DNA of 64,000 nt from an uncultured Clostridia bacterium (lineage in GTDB: Bacteria > Bacillota > Clostridia > Oscillospirales > Acutalibacteraceae). Positions 9,213-18,457 of this stretch are shown here, one piece after another. Made by a program: the position numbers and the translations under genes. The notes under the pieces were generated by a model, which saw only the letters and a program-made list of their open reading frames with translations, was not told where the DNA came from and did no database searches. Where the stretch lies: positions 24,303 to 88,302 of the forward strand of contig CANQPS010000013.1 in assembly GCA_947625785.1 (NCBI GenBank), read 5' to 3'. Each line of letters starts with the position of its first letter. Position 1 is the first letter of the stretch.

Positions 9213-10325
9213 TTATTTTAATTCTTTATCACACATATCCAAAACAGAAGCGATTACAGCGTCCATATCATAATATTTATATTCTCCCAAGCGACCGCCA
9301 AAAATAACTTTACCTTCTTTATCAGCTAATTTTTTATATTCAGCATAAAGTAGGCTGTTTTTGGCATCGTTAACCGGATAATATGGCTCATCACCTAACT
9401 TCCATTCAGAACTATATTCTCGGCTAATAACAGTTTTTGGCAAATCATTACCATTTGCATCTTTGCCAAATTCAAACCATTTATGCTCAATAATTCTTGT
9501 CCAAGGAGTATCTTTGTCTGTATAATTAACGGCTGCATTACCTTGAAAATTAGGTTTATCAAGTAACTCTGTTTCAAATCTTACAGAACGATATTCTAAT
9601 GCTCCAAGTTTATAATCAAAATAAGCGTCTATTGGTCCTGTATATACAATTTTATTTGCCAAAGAATCCAATTCATTCTTATGCTCTAAATAATCCGTAT
9701 TTAATCTAACTTCTATACCATCTAATAAATTTGCTATCATTTTAGTATATCCGCCAATCGGTATCCCTTGATACATAGCATTAAAATAGTTATTATCAAA
9801 TGTAAAACGAACAGGTAATCGCTTAATAATAAAAGCCGGAAGTTCCTTACAATCACGCCCCCATTGTTTTTCAGTATAACCTTTTACTAATTTTTCAAAA
9901 ATATCACGACCGACCAACGAAATTGCTTGTTCCTCTAAATTTTTAGGCTCTCCAATTATTTCCCGTTTTTGTTCTTCAATCTTTGCAATAGCCTCGTCAG
10001 GTGTTACTACCCCCCACATTTTATTAAAAGTATACATATTAAATGGCAGGGAATAAATTTCTCCGTGATAATTTGCCACAGGTGAATTAGTAAAACGATT
10101 AAACTCTGCAAATTGAGTTATATAATCCCAAACTCTTTTATTATTAGTATGAAATATATGAGCACCATAGATGTGGACATTTATACCTTCTACTTCTTTG
10201 GTGTATATATTACCTGCAATATTTTGACGCTTGTCAATAACGAGTACAGATTTCCCACAGGCTTTTGCCTGATGAGCAAAAATCGCTCCATAAAGACCGG
10301 AGCCTACTACTAAATAATCATACAT
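9213..10325 (-). CDS. glf: UDP-galactopyranose mutase
   Basis: A 370-residue flavoenzyme that interconverts UDP-galactopyranose and UDP-galactofuranose, so the polymer is likely to contain Galf. The FAD-binding start YDYLVVGSGLYGAIFAHQA and NIAGN loop are present, as is GAHIFHTNN (about 54-62), and WxxxI plus the C-terminal EYKYYDMDAVIASVL typical of bacterial Glf. Length matches the family (360-390). AGAAAAACT precedes ATG with GGAG upstream. The gene is flanked by hairpins on both sides, suggesting partly separate expression from the rest of the cluster. Confidence 0.97.
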   Translation of the reverse strand: MYDYLVVGSGLYGAIFAHQAKACGKSVLVIDKRQNIAGNIYTKEVEGINVHIYGAHIFHTNNKRVWDYITQFAEFNRFTNSPVANYHGEIYSLPFNMYTFNKMWGVVTPDEAIAKIEEQKREIIGEPKNLEEQAISLVGRDIFEKLVKGYTEKQWGRDCKELPAFIIKRLPVRFTFDNNYFNAMYQGIPIGGYTKMIANLLDGIEVRLNTDYLEHKNELDSLANKIVYTGPIDAYFDYKLGALEYRSVRFETELLDKPNFQGNAAVNYTDKDTPWTRIIEHKWFEFGKDANGNDLPKTVISREYSSEWKLGDEPYYPVNDAKNSLLYAEYKKLADKEGKVIFGGRLGEYKYYDMDAVIASVLDMCDKELK

Positions 10326-10363
10326 AGTTTTTCTCCATTCAAAATTAATAATTTTTATAAAAT

Positions 10364-10397
10364 AAAGAAAGTATTATATCTTTATTGTACTTTCTTT
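10364..10397 (-). terminator. Hairpin overlapping the end of the flippase gene
   Basis: Arms AAAGAAAGTA and TACTTTCTTT enclose a 14-base AT-rich loop and overlap the last codons of the Wzx gene; on the minus strand the stem is followed by ATTTTAT. It may be a weak terminator between wzx and glf. Confidence 0.45.
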
Positions 10398-11923
10398 TTT
10401 TTGACTTTTTTTCTAAAAAATCCTTTTGCCTTTTTCATAGCTGCTGCAAATTCTGTCGTACGATAAAATATTAATACAAATGACATATTTTGTACGACTG
10501 TACAAATCAGCAAACGCAAAATTAATCCTAATATTCCACCAACACCTACTAATTCACAAAATAGAAAACAAATAATACAAATTACAAGGTCTACAATACA
10601 ATAAATTCCCATCTCAACAAAATATGATTTCATACTTCTATTAAAAACATAACGGAATACCGTAAATGTTTCCCAAGGGCAACCAATAATCATACTAAAA
10701 ATAGTAGATAAAATTACACCATAAAGTCCAATAAATTGAACTAATATTATATTACACACCAAATTAATAACCATCATAGCATATGGTCTAAAACGGTCTT
10801 CCCACCATATTCCTGCTGCATCTTTATAAGTAAGTATAATCCTTCTTTCCTGATATACAAAAAAATAAATTACTAATAAAATCACAATGTCCATACCAAA
10901 CATTAAATCTTTACCAACCCAAATTTCCATAAATGGCTGATATAAACAAAGTAAACATATAGAACAAAAAGTTACTATCCAATTATTTAAAAATGTAACG
11001 GTTTTAAAATCATTATATATTTTTTCTTTCTCATCAACTACAATACTGTTTCCTATTCCTGCCGTTATAGAATCATATATAATTGTTATAAAACCAATTA
11101 TAGAATTCATAATATAGTAATAGTTTCCATACTGACCAACCATTACGATACCTAAAAAAGCAGAAATTACAATATTGTCGGCAGCGTGCATTACAACAGA
11201 ATTTGCTTTTGTTCCGAATAGGGCAAGTACTTTTTTACGAATAGAATCAGAAATTTCTTTACTTACTGTGCCTCTGCAAGTATAGTTAGGAAATAAGCGA
11301 TCTACAATGATGGAGTTTGCGATATTTGTCAAAATTGTAAATATAGGCATAAGTATAATGTATATATAATAATTCTTGAACATAAATAAAACTAAAATTT
11401 GGAAAATATACATTGCCGATTGAACAACTAGTGAGCGTTTACTAATAATATCTGTTCTTTGATATGCTTGTAATAAGGACTGTTTATAACCAAACATCCA
11501 ATAACTTATTACTGTATTTAATAAATAAATACCATATAATACATATATATTAACATCTACATCTGCGTCCATTTTTACCAGATATTTAAGAAATGGAATA
11601 AGTATTGACCCTACCCCTAATATAATAAATCCAATATAACGATAAATTTTTCTATATAAATTTAATAATGCACAAACTGAATCTGTATCATTTTCAGCAA
11701 TAGGTCTATACATTGTATAAACCAAAGCGTGGCCTATTCCAAGTTCCGCTAAGCTAAGAAAACTAAGAATAGAGGTAAAAAGACTGTTTAAGCCAACGTA
11801 TTCTGTACCCATAACATAAAGCATTACAGTACGCACTACAAAAGGGAATAAAATAACAACTAATTTATAAAAAACACCAAAACCAATATTTCTAACTGCA
11901 TTTTTTGTTCTTTGAATCTTCAT
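10382..11923 (-). CDS. Wzx-like polysaccharide flippase
   Basis: A 513-residue polytopic membrane protein with about 12-14 predicted helices, in the MOP/PST superfamily of lipid-linked oligosaccharide flippases. The start RNIGFGVFYKLVVILFPFVVRTVMLYVMGTEYVGLNSLF is typical of the clostridial/streptococcal Wzx group, with an N-terminal amphipathic region, and the C-terminus ends in a lysine-rich tail (FFRKKVKKKKVQ) on the cytoplasmic side. It moves the undecaprenyl-linked repeat unit across the membrane for the polymerase. Its 5' end overlaps the Wzy-like gene by 32 bases. It is the only flippase in the visible part of the cluster. Confidence 0.92.
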   Translation of the reverse strand: MKIQRTKNAVRNIGFGVFYKLVVILFPFVVRTVMLYVMGTEYVGLNSLFTSILSFLSLAELGIGHALVYTMYRPIAENDTDSVCALLNLYRKIYRYIGFIILGVGSILIPFLKYLVKMDADVDVNIYVLYGIYLLNTVISYWMFGYKQSLLQAYQRTDIISKRSLVVQSAMYIFQILVLFMFKNYYIYIILMPIFTILTNIANSIIVDRLFPNYTCRGTVSKEISDSIRKKVLALFGTKANSVVMHAADNIVISAFLGIVMVGQYGNYYYIMNSIIGFITIIYDSITAGIGNSIVVDEKEKIYNDFKTVTFLNNWIVTFCSICLLCLYQPFMEIWVGKDLMFGMDIVILLVIYFFVYQERRIILTYKDAAGIWWEDRFRPYAMMVINLVCNIILVQFIGLYGVILSTIFSMIIGCPWETFTVFRYVFNRSMKSYFVEMGIYCIVDLVICIICFLFCELVGVGGILGLILRLLICTVVQNMSFVLIFYRTTEFAAAMKKAKGFFRKKVKKKKVQ

Positions 11924-13109
11924 TTAATTTTTCTTTCTTCCTTTCTGCTAAAATTATCGCATAAAAGACCATTAAGGTATTAATTGTAGTTGATTGACAA
12001 ATTCCGTAACTAAATAATGAAACACAAAAAAACATTACAAAAAATACTGAAAAAGCAGGTAAATAACGATATTTTTCTTTTACCATAGTCCAAGCCAAAT
12101 AAATAATTCTAAAATATAATGCAAATATTAACAATATTCCTATTAATCCATAATCATATAAATACTCAACTATATCATTATGTGCTAAGATATCTCTTCC
12201 ACTTGAAATTACATTTAGATTAGTTGCAACAGCATTATAACCGTGTCCTATCAGCATTTTAAGTAAGCCAGAATTCTTAAACTCAGAGAAAACAATATTC
12301 CAAATAGAAAAACGACCGCTTCCTTCATCATAAGATAACATTTTAAAACGATTGATAACATTTAAATTATATTTTCCATCAATTATAACAAATAAGACAA
12401 ATAAAATTATACCAATAACCAATAGTTTAAATAACTTTTTCCATCTCGTTGCAATACTACCATTGTTATATGCATCAAATAAATAATAAAAAACCAATCC
12501 ACCTACACAAGCAATAATTCCTGTACGCTTTGCAGAAAGAAACACAACCAATGTAACTAACAAAAAAAGTATAGTAGCACTTCTTTTATTCATAGAAATA
12601 TAAGCTAACGGAATAAAAGTAAATAAGAAATATGTTGGTCGAATCGTAGCTCCAACCAATGTATTACCCCTAAAAAATTCAGAAATTAATACTGTACATA
12701 AACAAGCAATAACAACTACTGAAACAATAGTTAAATTTTTTAAATTTTTCAATTTTATATTGGCCTGTTTTGCTACTTGATATGTCAAGAAGAATAAAAA
12801 CGGCCATTCACAAATATCATATATTGCTCTTTGATAAAGAGCAGAATTGAGGAAACTGCTTAATAACGGTATTCCAACAAAACCTAATATTAATAAAAAA
12901 GGTTCTAAATCTATTTTTTGAGTTTTTAAAATATTATATATAATTGCTAATGTACAGCACCCGGTTAAAACTAAATTATACATAAGTAAGTTATCTGGAA
13001 CAGAATAACCTAAGTTACTGTAAATGTGAATAATATATACAACTAATATTAACAAATTCAACACCATAGGTATACGATAATTATTACTTCGTTGTATCTT
13101 AATTCGCAT
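11892..13109 (-). CDS. Wzy-like O-antigen polymerase / ligase family protein
   Basis: A 405-residue membrane protein with about 11 predicted helices. The large loop carries SGRFSIWNIVFSEFKNSGLLKMLIGHGYNAV, followed by AHNDIVEYLYDYGLIG, the classic O-antigen ligase/polymerase (PF04932) signature with R-x-x-I-W and H-N-x-x-x. It therefore probably polymerises repeat units after flipping. It is adjacent to and overlaps wzx, the usual arrangement for a Wzx/Wzy pair, which makes it the better candidate for the main polymerase than the protein at 1006-2199. AAGGAGTGATG is a strong ribosome site for the ATG at 13109. Confidence 0.88.
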   Translation of the reverse strand: MRIKIQRSNNYRIPMVLNLLILVVYIIHIYSNLGYSVPDNLLMYNLVLTGCCTLAIIYNILKTQKIDLEPFLLILGFVGIPLLSSFLNSALYQRAIYDICEWPFLFFLTYQVAKQANIKLKNLKNLTIVSVVVIACLCTVLISEFFRGNTLVGATIRPTYFLFTFIPLAYISMNKRSATILFLLVTLVVFLSAKRTGIIACVGGLVFYYLFDAYNNGSIATRWKKLFKLLVIGIILFVLFVIIDGKYNLNVINRFKMLSYDEGSGRFSIWNIVFSEFKNSGLLKMLIGHGYNAVATNLNVISSGRDILAHNDIVEYLYDYGLIGILLIFALYFRIIYLAWTMVKEKYRYLPAFSVFFVMFFCVSLFSYGICQSTTINTLMVFYAIILAERKKEKLNEDSKNKKCS

Positions 13110-13122
13110 AGTACATCACTCC

Positions 13123-14355
13123 TTATTGTTCCAAATACTCTTTTATTTCGTTCACACACTTATGTTTTGGCAATTTCTGAGCAAGTTTGATAATAGTTTC
13201 TTTTTCTTGCAAATAATTGCTTTCAAGTTTAAATAAACATTCCATTAAATTTTTATTATCTTTTTGATTTGTAATATCAATTACATATTGTTCTTGATTA
13301 AATAATTTAGCAAGCTCCATATACTTTACAGACCAACCTAATACCAAACACGGTACACCTTGTTGATATGCGTGTAAAACAGCGTGAAAACGAGATGCTG
13401 CAATATAATCAAATTGATTAACAAATTCTGAATACTCTGTGCACTCAAATTCTCTTTCAATTAATTGAACTTGCTCTTTACGAATTTTTATCTGATTATA
13501 TATTTTTTTACAAAGTTCCAAATCTTTAGAGTGTCGGAAAATAACAACATTCTTTCCCCATTCTGTCAATTGATTAATCAATTCTTCATATGCCAATAAC
13601 ACACTTTCGGAATTGCCGTGCTCGACAGTCTGAAAATTTGGGATAATCGCTACATTATTTTTTGTTTTAAGATTTATAATTTTGTTTTCCGGTACATCAT
13701 AATAAATCATAGATAAGTCACATTCTTTATCATTTTGAAGTACTAAATCACAACACTGTCGAACTTGTTTTAATCCGTATTTTTCACGCAATAATTTTGC
13801 CCCTTCATCTTCTCTTGCGTATATTAAATCTACTTTTTCCAAAGTTTTACGAATTCGTTTATCCATTTTCTTTTGATTACTTCCATAATCAAAAGGTCCA
13901 AAAGACTGAGGCATTAATACTACTGGTATATTATATCTTTTTGCATTTTCAATCCAATGCAAAAAACGATTATTTATTTTATAACTCCATTTTGAACCTA
14001 ATTGATAACCACTAACATCTACCATTAAATCCATATTTTTTATTGTATTATGCAATTCTCTCGTGCGTTTTATAGCCTTGTCTTTTTTAAATATTTTAGC
14101 AAATATTCCACAAAAATTTAATAATAATCTAAAAATAACACTATCTTCATATTTCTGAGAATAAGAAGTTTTTCCAACAATATGAAATTTATACAATTTT
14201 TTATTATATTTTTCTGAATTATCGATAGGATAATAGTAAAACTCTGCATCCGGATAAACTTTTTTTAACTGGCAAATCGTTGAAAATAATAAAGATTGTG
14301 CACCTTTATTTCCAAATTGTGCTCCTGTAATAAAAATATTTTTTATATTCTTCAC
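13123..14355 (-). CDS. Polysaccharide pyruvyl transferase family protein
   Basis: A PF04230 family protein of about 410 residues. It begins IKNIFITGAQFGNKGAQSLL, has the VLMPQSFGPFDY strand near the middle, IYAREDEGAKLLREKYG, and ASRFHAVLHAYQQGVPCLVLGWSVKY in the second half, the R/S-F-H-A motif near the active site. This subgroup (GNKGAQ start) is the one seen in CsaB/WcaK-type enzymes. There is no ATG at the start: GTG at 14355 and TTG at 14361 are possible, and GTG fits the upstream AAGGAA better. It overlaps or abuts the preceding GT2 gene. It probably adds pyruvate to a sugar of the polymer. Confidence 0.85.
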   Translation of the reverse strand: MKNIKNIFITGAQFGNKGAQSLLFSTICQLKKVYPDAEFYYYPIDNSEKYNKKLYKFHIVGKTSYSQKYEDSVIFRLLLNFCGIFAKIFKKDKAIKRTRELHNTIKNMDLMVDVSGYQLGSKWSYKINNRFLHWIENAKRYNIPVVLMPQSFGPFDYGSNQKKMDKRIRKTLEKVDLIYAREDEGAKLLREKYGLKQVRQCCDLVLQNDKECDLSMIYYDVPENKIINLKTKNNVAIIPNFQTVEHGNSESVLLAYEELINQLTEWGKNVVIFRHSKDLELCKKIYNQIKIRKEQVQLIEREFECTEYSEFVNQFDYIAASRFHAVLHAYQQGVPCLVLGWSVKYMELAKLFNQEQYVIDITNQKDNKNLMECLFKLESNYLQEKETIIKLAQKLPKHKCVNEIKEYLEQ

Positions 14356-14357
14356 AT

Positions 14358-15353
14358 TCAACCATTCCTTTTCACAATTGAATTGTATAACTGCATATAT
14401 TTGTCATCAGGTATTGTATTAATTTGCTTAAAAAATCGCTTTAACTTCAACATCTGTAAGTTAGAAAATCCAAATATGCTTCTTATTAATGTTTCTTTTT
14501 TATGGATTTCTTTGGCAATATCACGCAACATTAATTTTGCTTGTTTTCGTTTTCCACTTGCAAAAAGTCGAGTTACTGCATCTCTTTTAAATAAATTTTT
14601 CATTTGTTTTTGTATAGACTCATCGAGATTTTGAATTTTATCATTATGTTTTTTGTAGATAAAATCAACCGATTTTACCCATTCATCATATTTATTTGTT
14701 AATCTTGCATTATCACAATAATCACATCTATAAATAACTAACGGTTCATTTACCACAGCAAACTGTGTTTTTTGAGAAATACGCATTAAAAGCTCATATT
14801 CCTGCCAGAAGCGTACTGATTCATCAAACATTCCTACACTTTCCAAGATTCTTTTAGTACAAACTATTGTAGAAGTCGAACAAGGAATTTGTGTGAAAAT
14901 ACGCTCGTGCATATCTCCGGAAAGATTATCATTATACTTTGGAATATATGCGAATGAACGATTAATCTCTCTTATACGATGACAATATACAAGTTCACAT
15001 TCTGGATGTTGCTGCAAACACTTTACTTGCTTTTCTATTTTATCAGTCAGCCATAAATCATCATCATCTAAAAATGCAATTAAATCACCTCTTGCATTTT
15101 TTATTCCGGTATTTCGGGCATAATTTCCGCCTTTACTTTCTGATTTTGGAATATAGATATATCTAACTTGCTTATTTGAGGCTGCTATTTTTTCCATAAA
15201 TTCACTTGTATCGTCATTAGAAGCATCATCTATAACTATACACTCTAAATTTTTGTATGTTTGATTTAATACACTCTGTAATGCATCTTCTAAATCTTTT
15301 CTACGATTATGCGTTGTAATAATAGCACTAACAAGTAAATTATCATACTCCAT
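14358..15353 (-). CDS. Family 2 glycosyltransferase
   Basis: A 331-residue GT-A glycosyltransferase. Motifs in order: VSAIITTHNRRKDLEDAL, CIVIDDASNDDT, FLDDDDLWLTDK (metal site) and the later FWQEYELLMRI region. The subgroup with N-terminal TTHNR and DDDD is frequent in capsule clusters. The ribosome site TTAGGGGGAAT is strong. It lies between ugd and a pyruvyl transferase gene. The C-terminal helical part (KQMKNLFKRDAVTRLFASGKRKQAK) resembles the TPR-like tail of some GT2 proteins. Donor unknown. Confidence 0.9.
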   Translation of the reverse strand: MEYDNLLVSAIITTHNRRKDLEDALQSVLNQTYKNLECIVIDDASNDDTSEFMEKIAASNKQVRYIYIPKSESKGGNYARNTGIKNARGDLIAFLDDDDLWLTDKIEKQVKCLQQHPECELVYCHRIREINRSFAYIPKYNDNLSGDMHERIFTQIPCSTSTIVCTKRILESVGMFDESVRFWQEYELLMRISQKTQFAVVNEPLVIYRCDYCDNARLTNKYDEWVKSVDFIYKKHNDKIQNLDESIQKQMKNLFKRDAVTRLFASGKRKQAKLMLRDIAKEIHKKETLIRSIFGFSNLQMLKLKRFFKQINTIPDDKYMQLYNSIVKRNG

Positions 15354-15377
15354 TTTTTATTCCCCCTAATAGATTGC

Positions 15378-16634
15378 TTAATCTCTTTTGAAAATATCCC
15401 TCGTATAAACCTTATTTTTAACATCGTCTAATATAGCATCATATCTATTAGCAATAATTGCATCACTCTGTGCCTTAAATGTTTCAATATCATTTACAAC
15501 TCGGCTGCCAAAGAAGGTAGTTCCATTTTCCAAAGTCGGCTCAAAAATAATAACCTCGGCACCTTTACCTTTAATTCGTTTCATAATTCCCTGTATACTG
15601 CTTTGTCTAAAATTATCACTGTTAGATTTCATTGTTAAACGATAGACACCAATTACACAATGTTTTTCTTTTTCCTTGCTGTAAACACCTTCACTATAAT
15701 AATCATAATAATTAGCCATTGATAAAACCCTATCAGCAATAAAATCCTTTCTGGTACGATTTGATTCCACAATAGCAGAAATCAAATTTTCTGGAATATC
15801 TTTATAATTAGCGAGTAATTGCTTGGTATCCTTTGGCAAACAATATCCACCATACCCAAATGACGGATTATTGTAATAATTTCCTATACGAGGGTCAAGA
15901 CATACACCATTTATTATATCTTGTGTGTTAAGTCCCTTCAATTCTGCATAAGTATCCAATTCATTGAAAAAACTTACCCTTAAAGCAAGATAAGTATTGG
16001 CAAATAACTTGACTGCCTCCGCTTCTGTAAATCCCATAAATAGTGTTTCGATATTATCTTTAATTGCTCCTTGTTTCAGGAGGTCAGCAAAGGTTTTTGC
16101 TGCATTAACTAAATGTTCATCACTTAAATCCGTTCCAACAATAATACGGCTCGGATAAAGATTGTCATAAAGGGCTTTACTTTCTCTCAAAAATTCCGGA
16201 CTAAACAAAATATTATTACTCTTGGTTTTTTTTCTGATATTATTTGTATATCCAACAGGAATAGTAGATTTTATTATCATAATGGCATCGGGATTATATC
16301 TTTGAACTAAACCGATAACATCTTCAACAGCAGTAGTATCAAAATAATTTTTTACTGAATCATAATTTGTTGGCGTAGCAATAATAACAAAATCTGCCTT
16401 ACTATACGCAAGTTCCGCATCTAATGTAGCCGTTAAATCGAGTTCTTTTGTTGCTAAATATTCTTCAATTTCTTTATCTTGAATTGGTGATTTTCTTTGA
16501 TTAATTAAGTCTATTTTCTCAGGTATAATATCTACTGCATATACCTTATTATGCTGAGCCAATAAAGTTGCAATACTCAAGCCAACATATCCGGTACCTG
16601 CTACTGCTATTACAGGTTTATTCTGTGTATTCAT
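15378..16634 (-). CDS. ugd: UDP-glucose 6-dehydrogenase
   Basis: A 418-residue nucleotide-sugar dehydrogenase that oxidises UDP-glucose to UDP-glucuronate with two NAD+. The NAD-binding [15 protein letters not shown] is at about 13-27, STIPVGYT near 130, [14 protein letters not shown] holds the substrate-binding region, and [15 protein letters not shown] contains the catalytic cysteine (GGYCLPKD). The C-terminal domain has the expected [16 protein letters not shown]. Length fits the short bacterial Ugd type of about 390-420 residues. It suggests glucuronic acid in the polymer, or UDP-GlcA as precursor of another sugar. Confidence 0.93.
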   Translation of the reverse strand: MNTQNKPVIAVAGTGYVGLSIATLLAQHNKVYAVDIIPEKIDLINQRKSPIQDKEIEEYLATKELDLTATLDAELAYSKADFVIIATPTNYDSVKNYFDTTAVEDVIGLVQRYNPDAIMIIKSTIPVGYTNNIRKKTKSNNILFSPEFLRESKALYDNLYPSRIIVGTDLSDEHLVNAAKTFADLLKQGAIKDNIETLFMGFTEAEAVKLFANTYLALRVSFFNELDTYAELKGLNTQDIINGVCLDPRIGNYYNNPSFGYGGYCLPKDTKQLLANYKDIPENLISAIVESNRTRKDFIADRVLSMANYYDYYSEGVYSKEKEKHCVIGVYRLTMKSNSDNFRQSSIQGIMKRIKGKGAEVIIFEPTLENGTTFFGSRVVNDIETFKAQSDAIIANRYDAILDDVKNKVYTRDIFKRD

Positions 16635-16737
16635 AAATGTTCTTCCTTTCCAAATAAAATTTTATTAATTTTAAATCAAAGAATTTATATATAAAATCCG
16701 CAGCACATAACAAGATATCAAAAATATTTTAATATAT

Positions 16738-17829
16738 TTATTTTAATATTACATTGCAAATTCTTTCTGCATCTTTAACTGTCATATCAGCATACATTGG
16801 TAATGTAAGCACACAATCAGCAGCGTGAGCAGCCACCGGAACTGAAATATTACCATATTTTTCCTGAAAACACGAAAATTTGTTGGTAATAGGATAAAAA
16901 TATTTTCTTGCAAAAATATCTTCTTTTTCAAGTTTAGCCTTAATTTCATCACGATTTTCCTTATATCCGTCAAAAATAACAGGATAATAAGAATAATTCC
17001 ACACAAGGCCCTCTTCCGGTTGAATTAACTTAATTCCATCAACATTGCTCAGAAGTTCAGCATATTTATCTCCAACAACCTTACGCTTTGCAATTTCCTC
17101 GTCCAAATGTTTCAAATTACAAATACCCATAACTGCCTCAAATTCATTCATTCGGGCATTTGTACCTATATACATAGCATCTTCTTGACTTGTAAATCCA
17201 AAATTTACAATATACTGCATTGCCTCAAATAACTTTGCATCTTTATACGCAACAATACCGCCCTCAATAGTATGAAATACCTTAGTTGCGTGTGTACTAA
17301 ACATAGCTGCGTCACCAAAATTTGCAGCACTAACGCCATTTAAAGTAACACCAAAAGCGTGAGCTGCATCATATACAACTTTTAAGTTATGCTTTTTAGC
17401 AATTTTATCAATAGCATTTACATCACACAAGAAGCCATAAACGTGTGTTGCAACAATAGCAACGGTTTTTTCTGTGATAGCCGCCTCTATTAGTTCAGGA
17501 TTAATTGTATAGTTATCCTCTTTAACATCTACAAAAACAGGAGTCAAACCATTACGAACAATCGCATTCGTAGTAGAAATATGCGTATAAGGAGTAGTAA
17601 TTACCTCTCCTTTCATATCAAGTGCTTGAAGAGCAACTTCCATTGCTACATGCCCATTGGCAAACAGCCAAACATTATTACAGCCCAGATATTTTTTTAA
17701 ATCATCTTCAAAATCTTTTGATGCACTGCCACGATTAGATAACCAACGGCTTTCCCAAACAGGGCGTAATGTTTCTACATATTCTTCAAACGAAGGCATA
17801 GATGAACGGGTAACATTAATTCTTGACAT
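16738..17829 (-). CDS. DegT/DnrJ/EryC1-family sugar aminotransferase
   Basis: A 363-residue PLP enzyme. D154 in VVYDAAHAFG and K183 in FSTHATKVFHTIEGG are the expected cofactor-binding aspartate and Schiff-base lysine, so it should be active. The HATKVFHTIEGG form is typical of aminotransferases acting on dTDP-4-keto-6-deoxyhexoses. It lies immediately downstream of rmlA-rmlB-rmlC, where rmlD would normally sit. The likely reaction is amination of a keto-deoxyhexose made by RmlB (or RmlB+RmlC), giving a dTDP-amino-dideoxy sugar. Position of amination (C3 or C4) cannot be decided from sequence. AAAGGAGAA supports the ATG at 17829. Confidence 0.88.
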   Translation of the reverse strand: MSRINVTRSSMPSFEEYVETLRPVWESRWLSNRGSASKDFEDDLKKYLGCNNVWLFANGHVAMEVALQALDMKGEVITTPYTHISTTNAIVRNGLTPVFVDVKEDNYTINPELIEAAITEKTVAIVATHVYGFLCDVNAIDKIAKKHNLKVVYDAAHAFGVTLNGVSAANFGDAAMFSTHATKVFHTIEGGIVAYKDAKLFEAMQYIVNFGFTSQEDAMYIGTNARMNEFEAVMGICNLKHLDEEIAKRKVVGDKYAELLSNVDGIKLIQPEEGLVWNYSYYPVIFDGYKENRDEIKAKLEKEDIFARKYFYPITNKFSCFQEKYGNISVPVAAHAADCVLTLPMYADMTVKDAERICNVILK

Positions 17830-17864
17830 ATTTTAGTTCTCCTTTATTTATAATGTTATATTTA

Positions 17865-18419
17865 TCAATATACAAAGTTGCAATCACTCTCATTCAAAGA
17901 AGGAGCATTTTTATCTTTTGTTGACAATACAGGTTTACTGATTTTCCAATCAATAGCAATTTCCGTATCATTGTAGTAAACGCTGCGGTCAAACTGAGGA
18001 GCATAAATTTCATCTACTACATATTGAATTTCGCTATATTCACTTCTGGAAATTACACCGTGTGCAAATCCCTTAGGCAGAAAAAGCTGCTTTTTATTAT
18101 CTTCTGAAAGTTCTACCATTATCCATTTTAAGTAAGTAGGAGAACCTTTGCGTAAATCTACTGCAACATCATCTACTACACCCTTTATGCAGCGAACCAA
18201 TTTAGCTTGTGCATACGGAGCATTTTGAAAATGTAAACCCCGTATAACACCAGAACAATTATTCATAATATGATTTTCTTGTTTTGCCTGAAAATCAATA
18301 CCAACATCTTTCAAAGCTTTTTCACTATATGTTTCAAAAAAATATCCTCTATCATCTGAAAATATTTTAGGGGTTAAAATAACCACTTCTGACAATTCTG
18401 TTTTTTCTGCTATATACAT
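17865..18419 (-). CDS. rfbC: dTDP-4-dehydrorhamnose 3,5-epimerase
   Basis: A 184-residue cupin epimerase that converts dTDP-4-keto-6-deoxyglucose to dTDP-4-keto-L-rhamnose. The catalytic histidine is in VIRGLHFQ (H63), followed by QAKLVRCIKGVVDDVAVDLRKGSPTY and LPKGFAHG (about 115-121), all standard RmlC blocks. Length is normal for the family (180-190). It forms a tight group with rmlA, rmlB and the aminotransferase. No rmlD reductase is visible, so whether rhamnose itself is produced depends on a gene elsewhere. Confidence 0.93.
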   Translation of the reverse strand: MYIAEKTELSEVVILTPKIFSDDRGYFFETYSEKALKDVGIDFQAKQENHIMNNCSGVIRGLHFQNAPYAQAKLVRCIKGVVDDVAVDLRKGSPTYLKWIMVELSEDNKKQLFLPKGFAHGVISRSEYSEIQYVVDEIYAPQFDRSVYYNDTEIAIDWKISKPVLSTKDKNAPSLNESDCNFVY

Positions 18420-18457
18420 TTTATTACCTTCTTTGTAATTTTATAAAAAATTAATTA

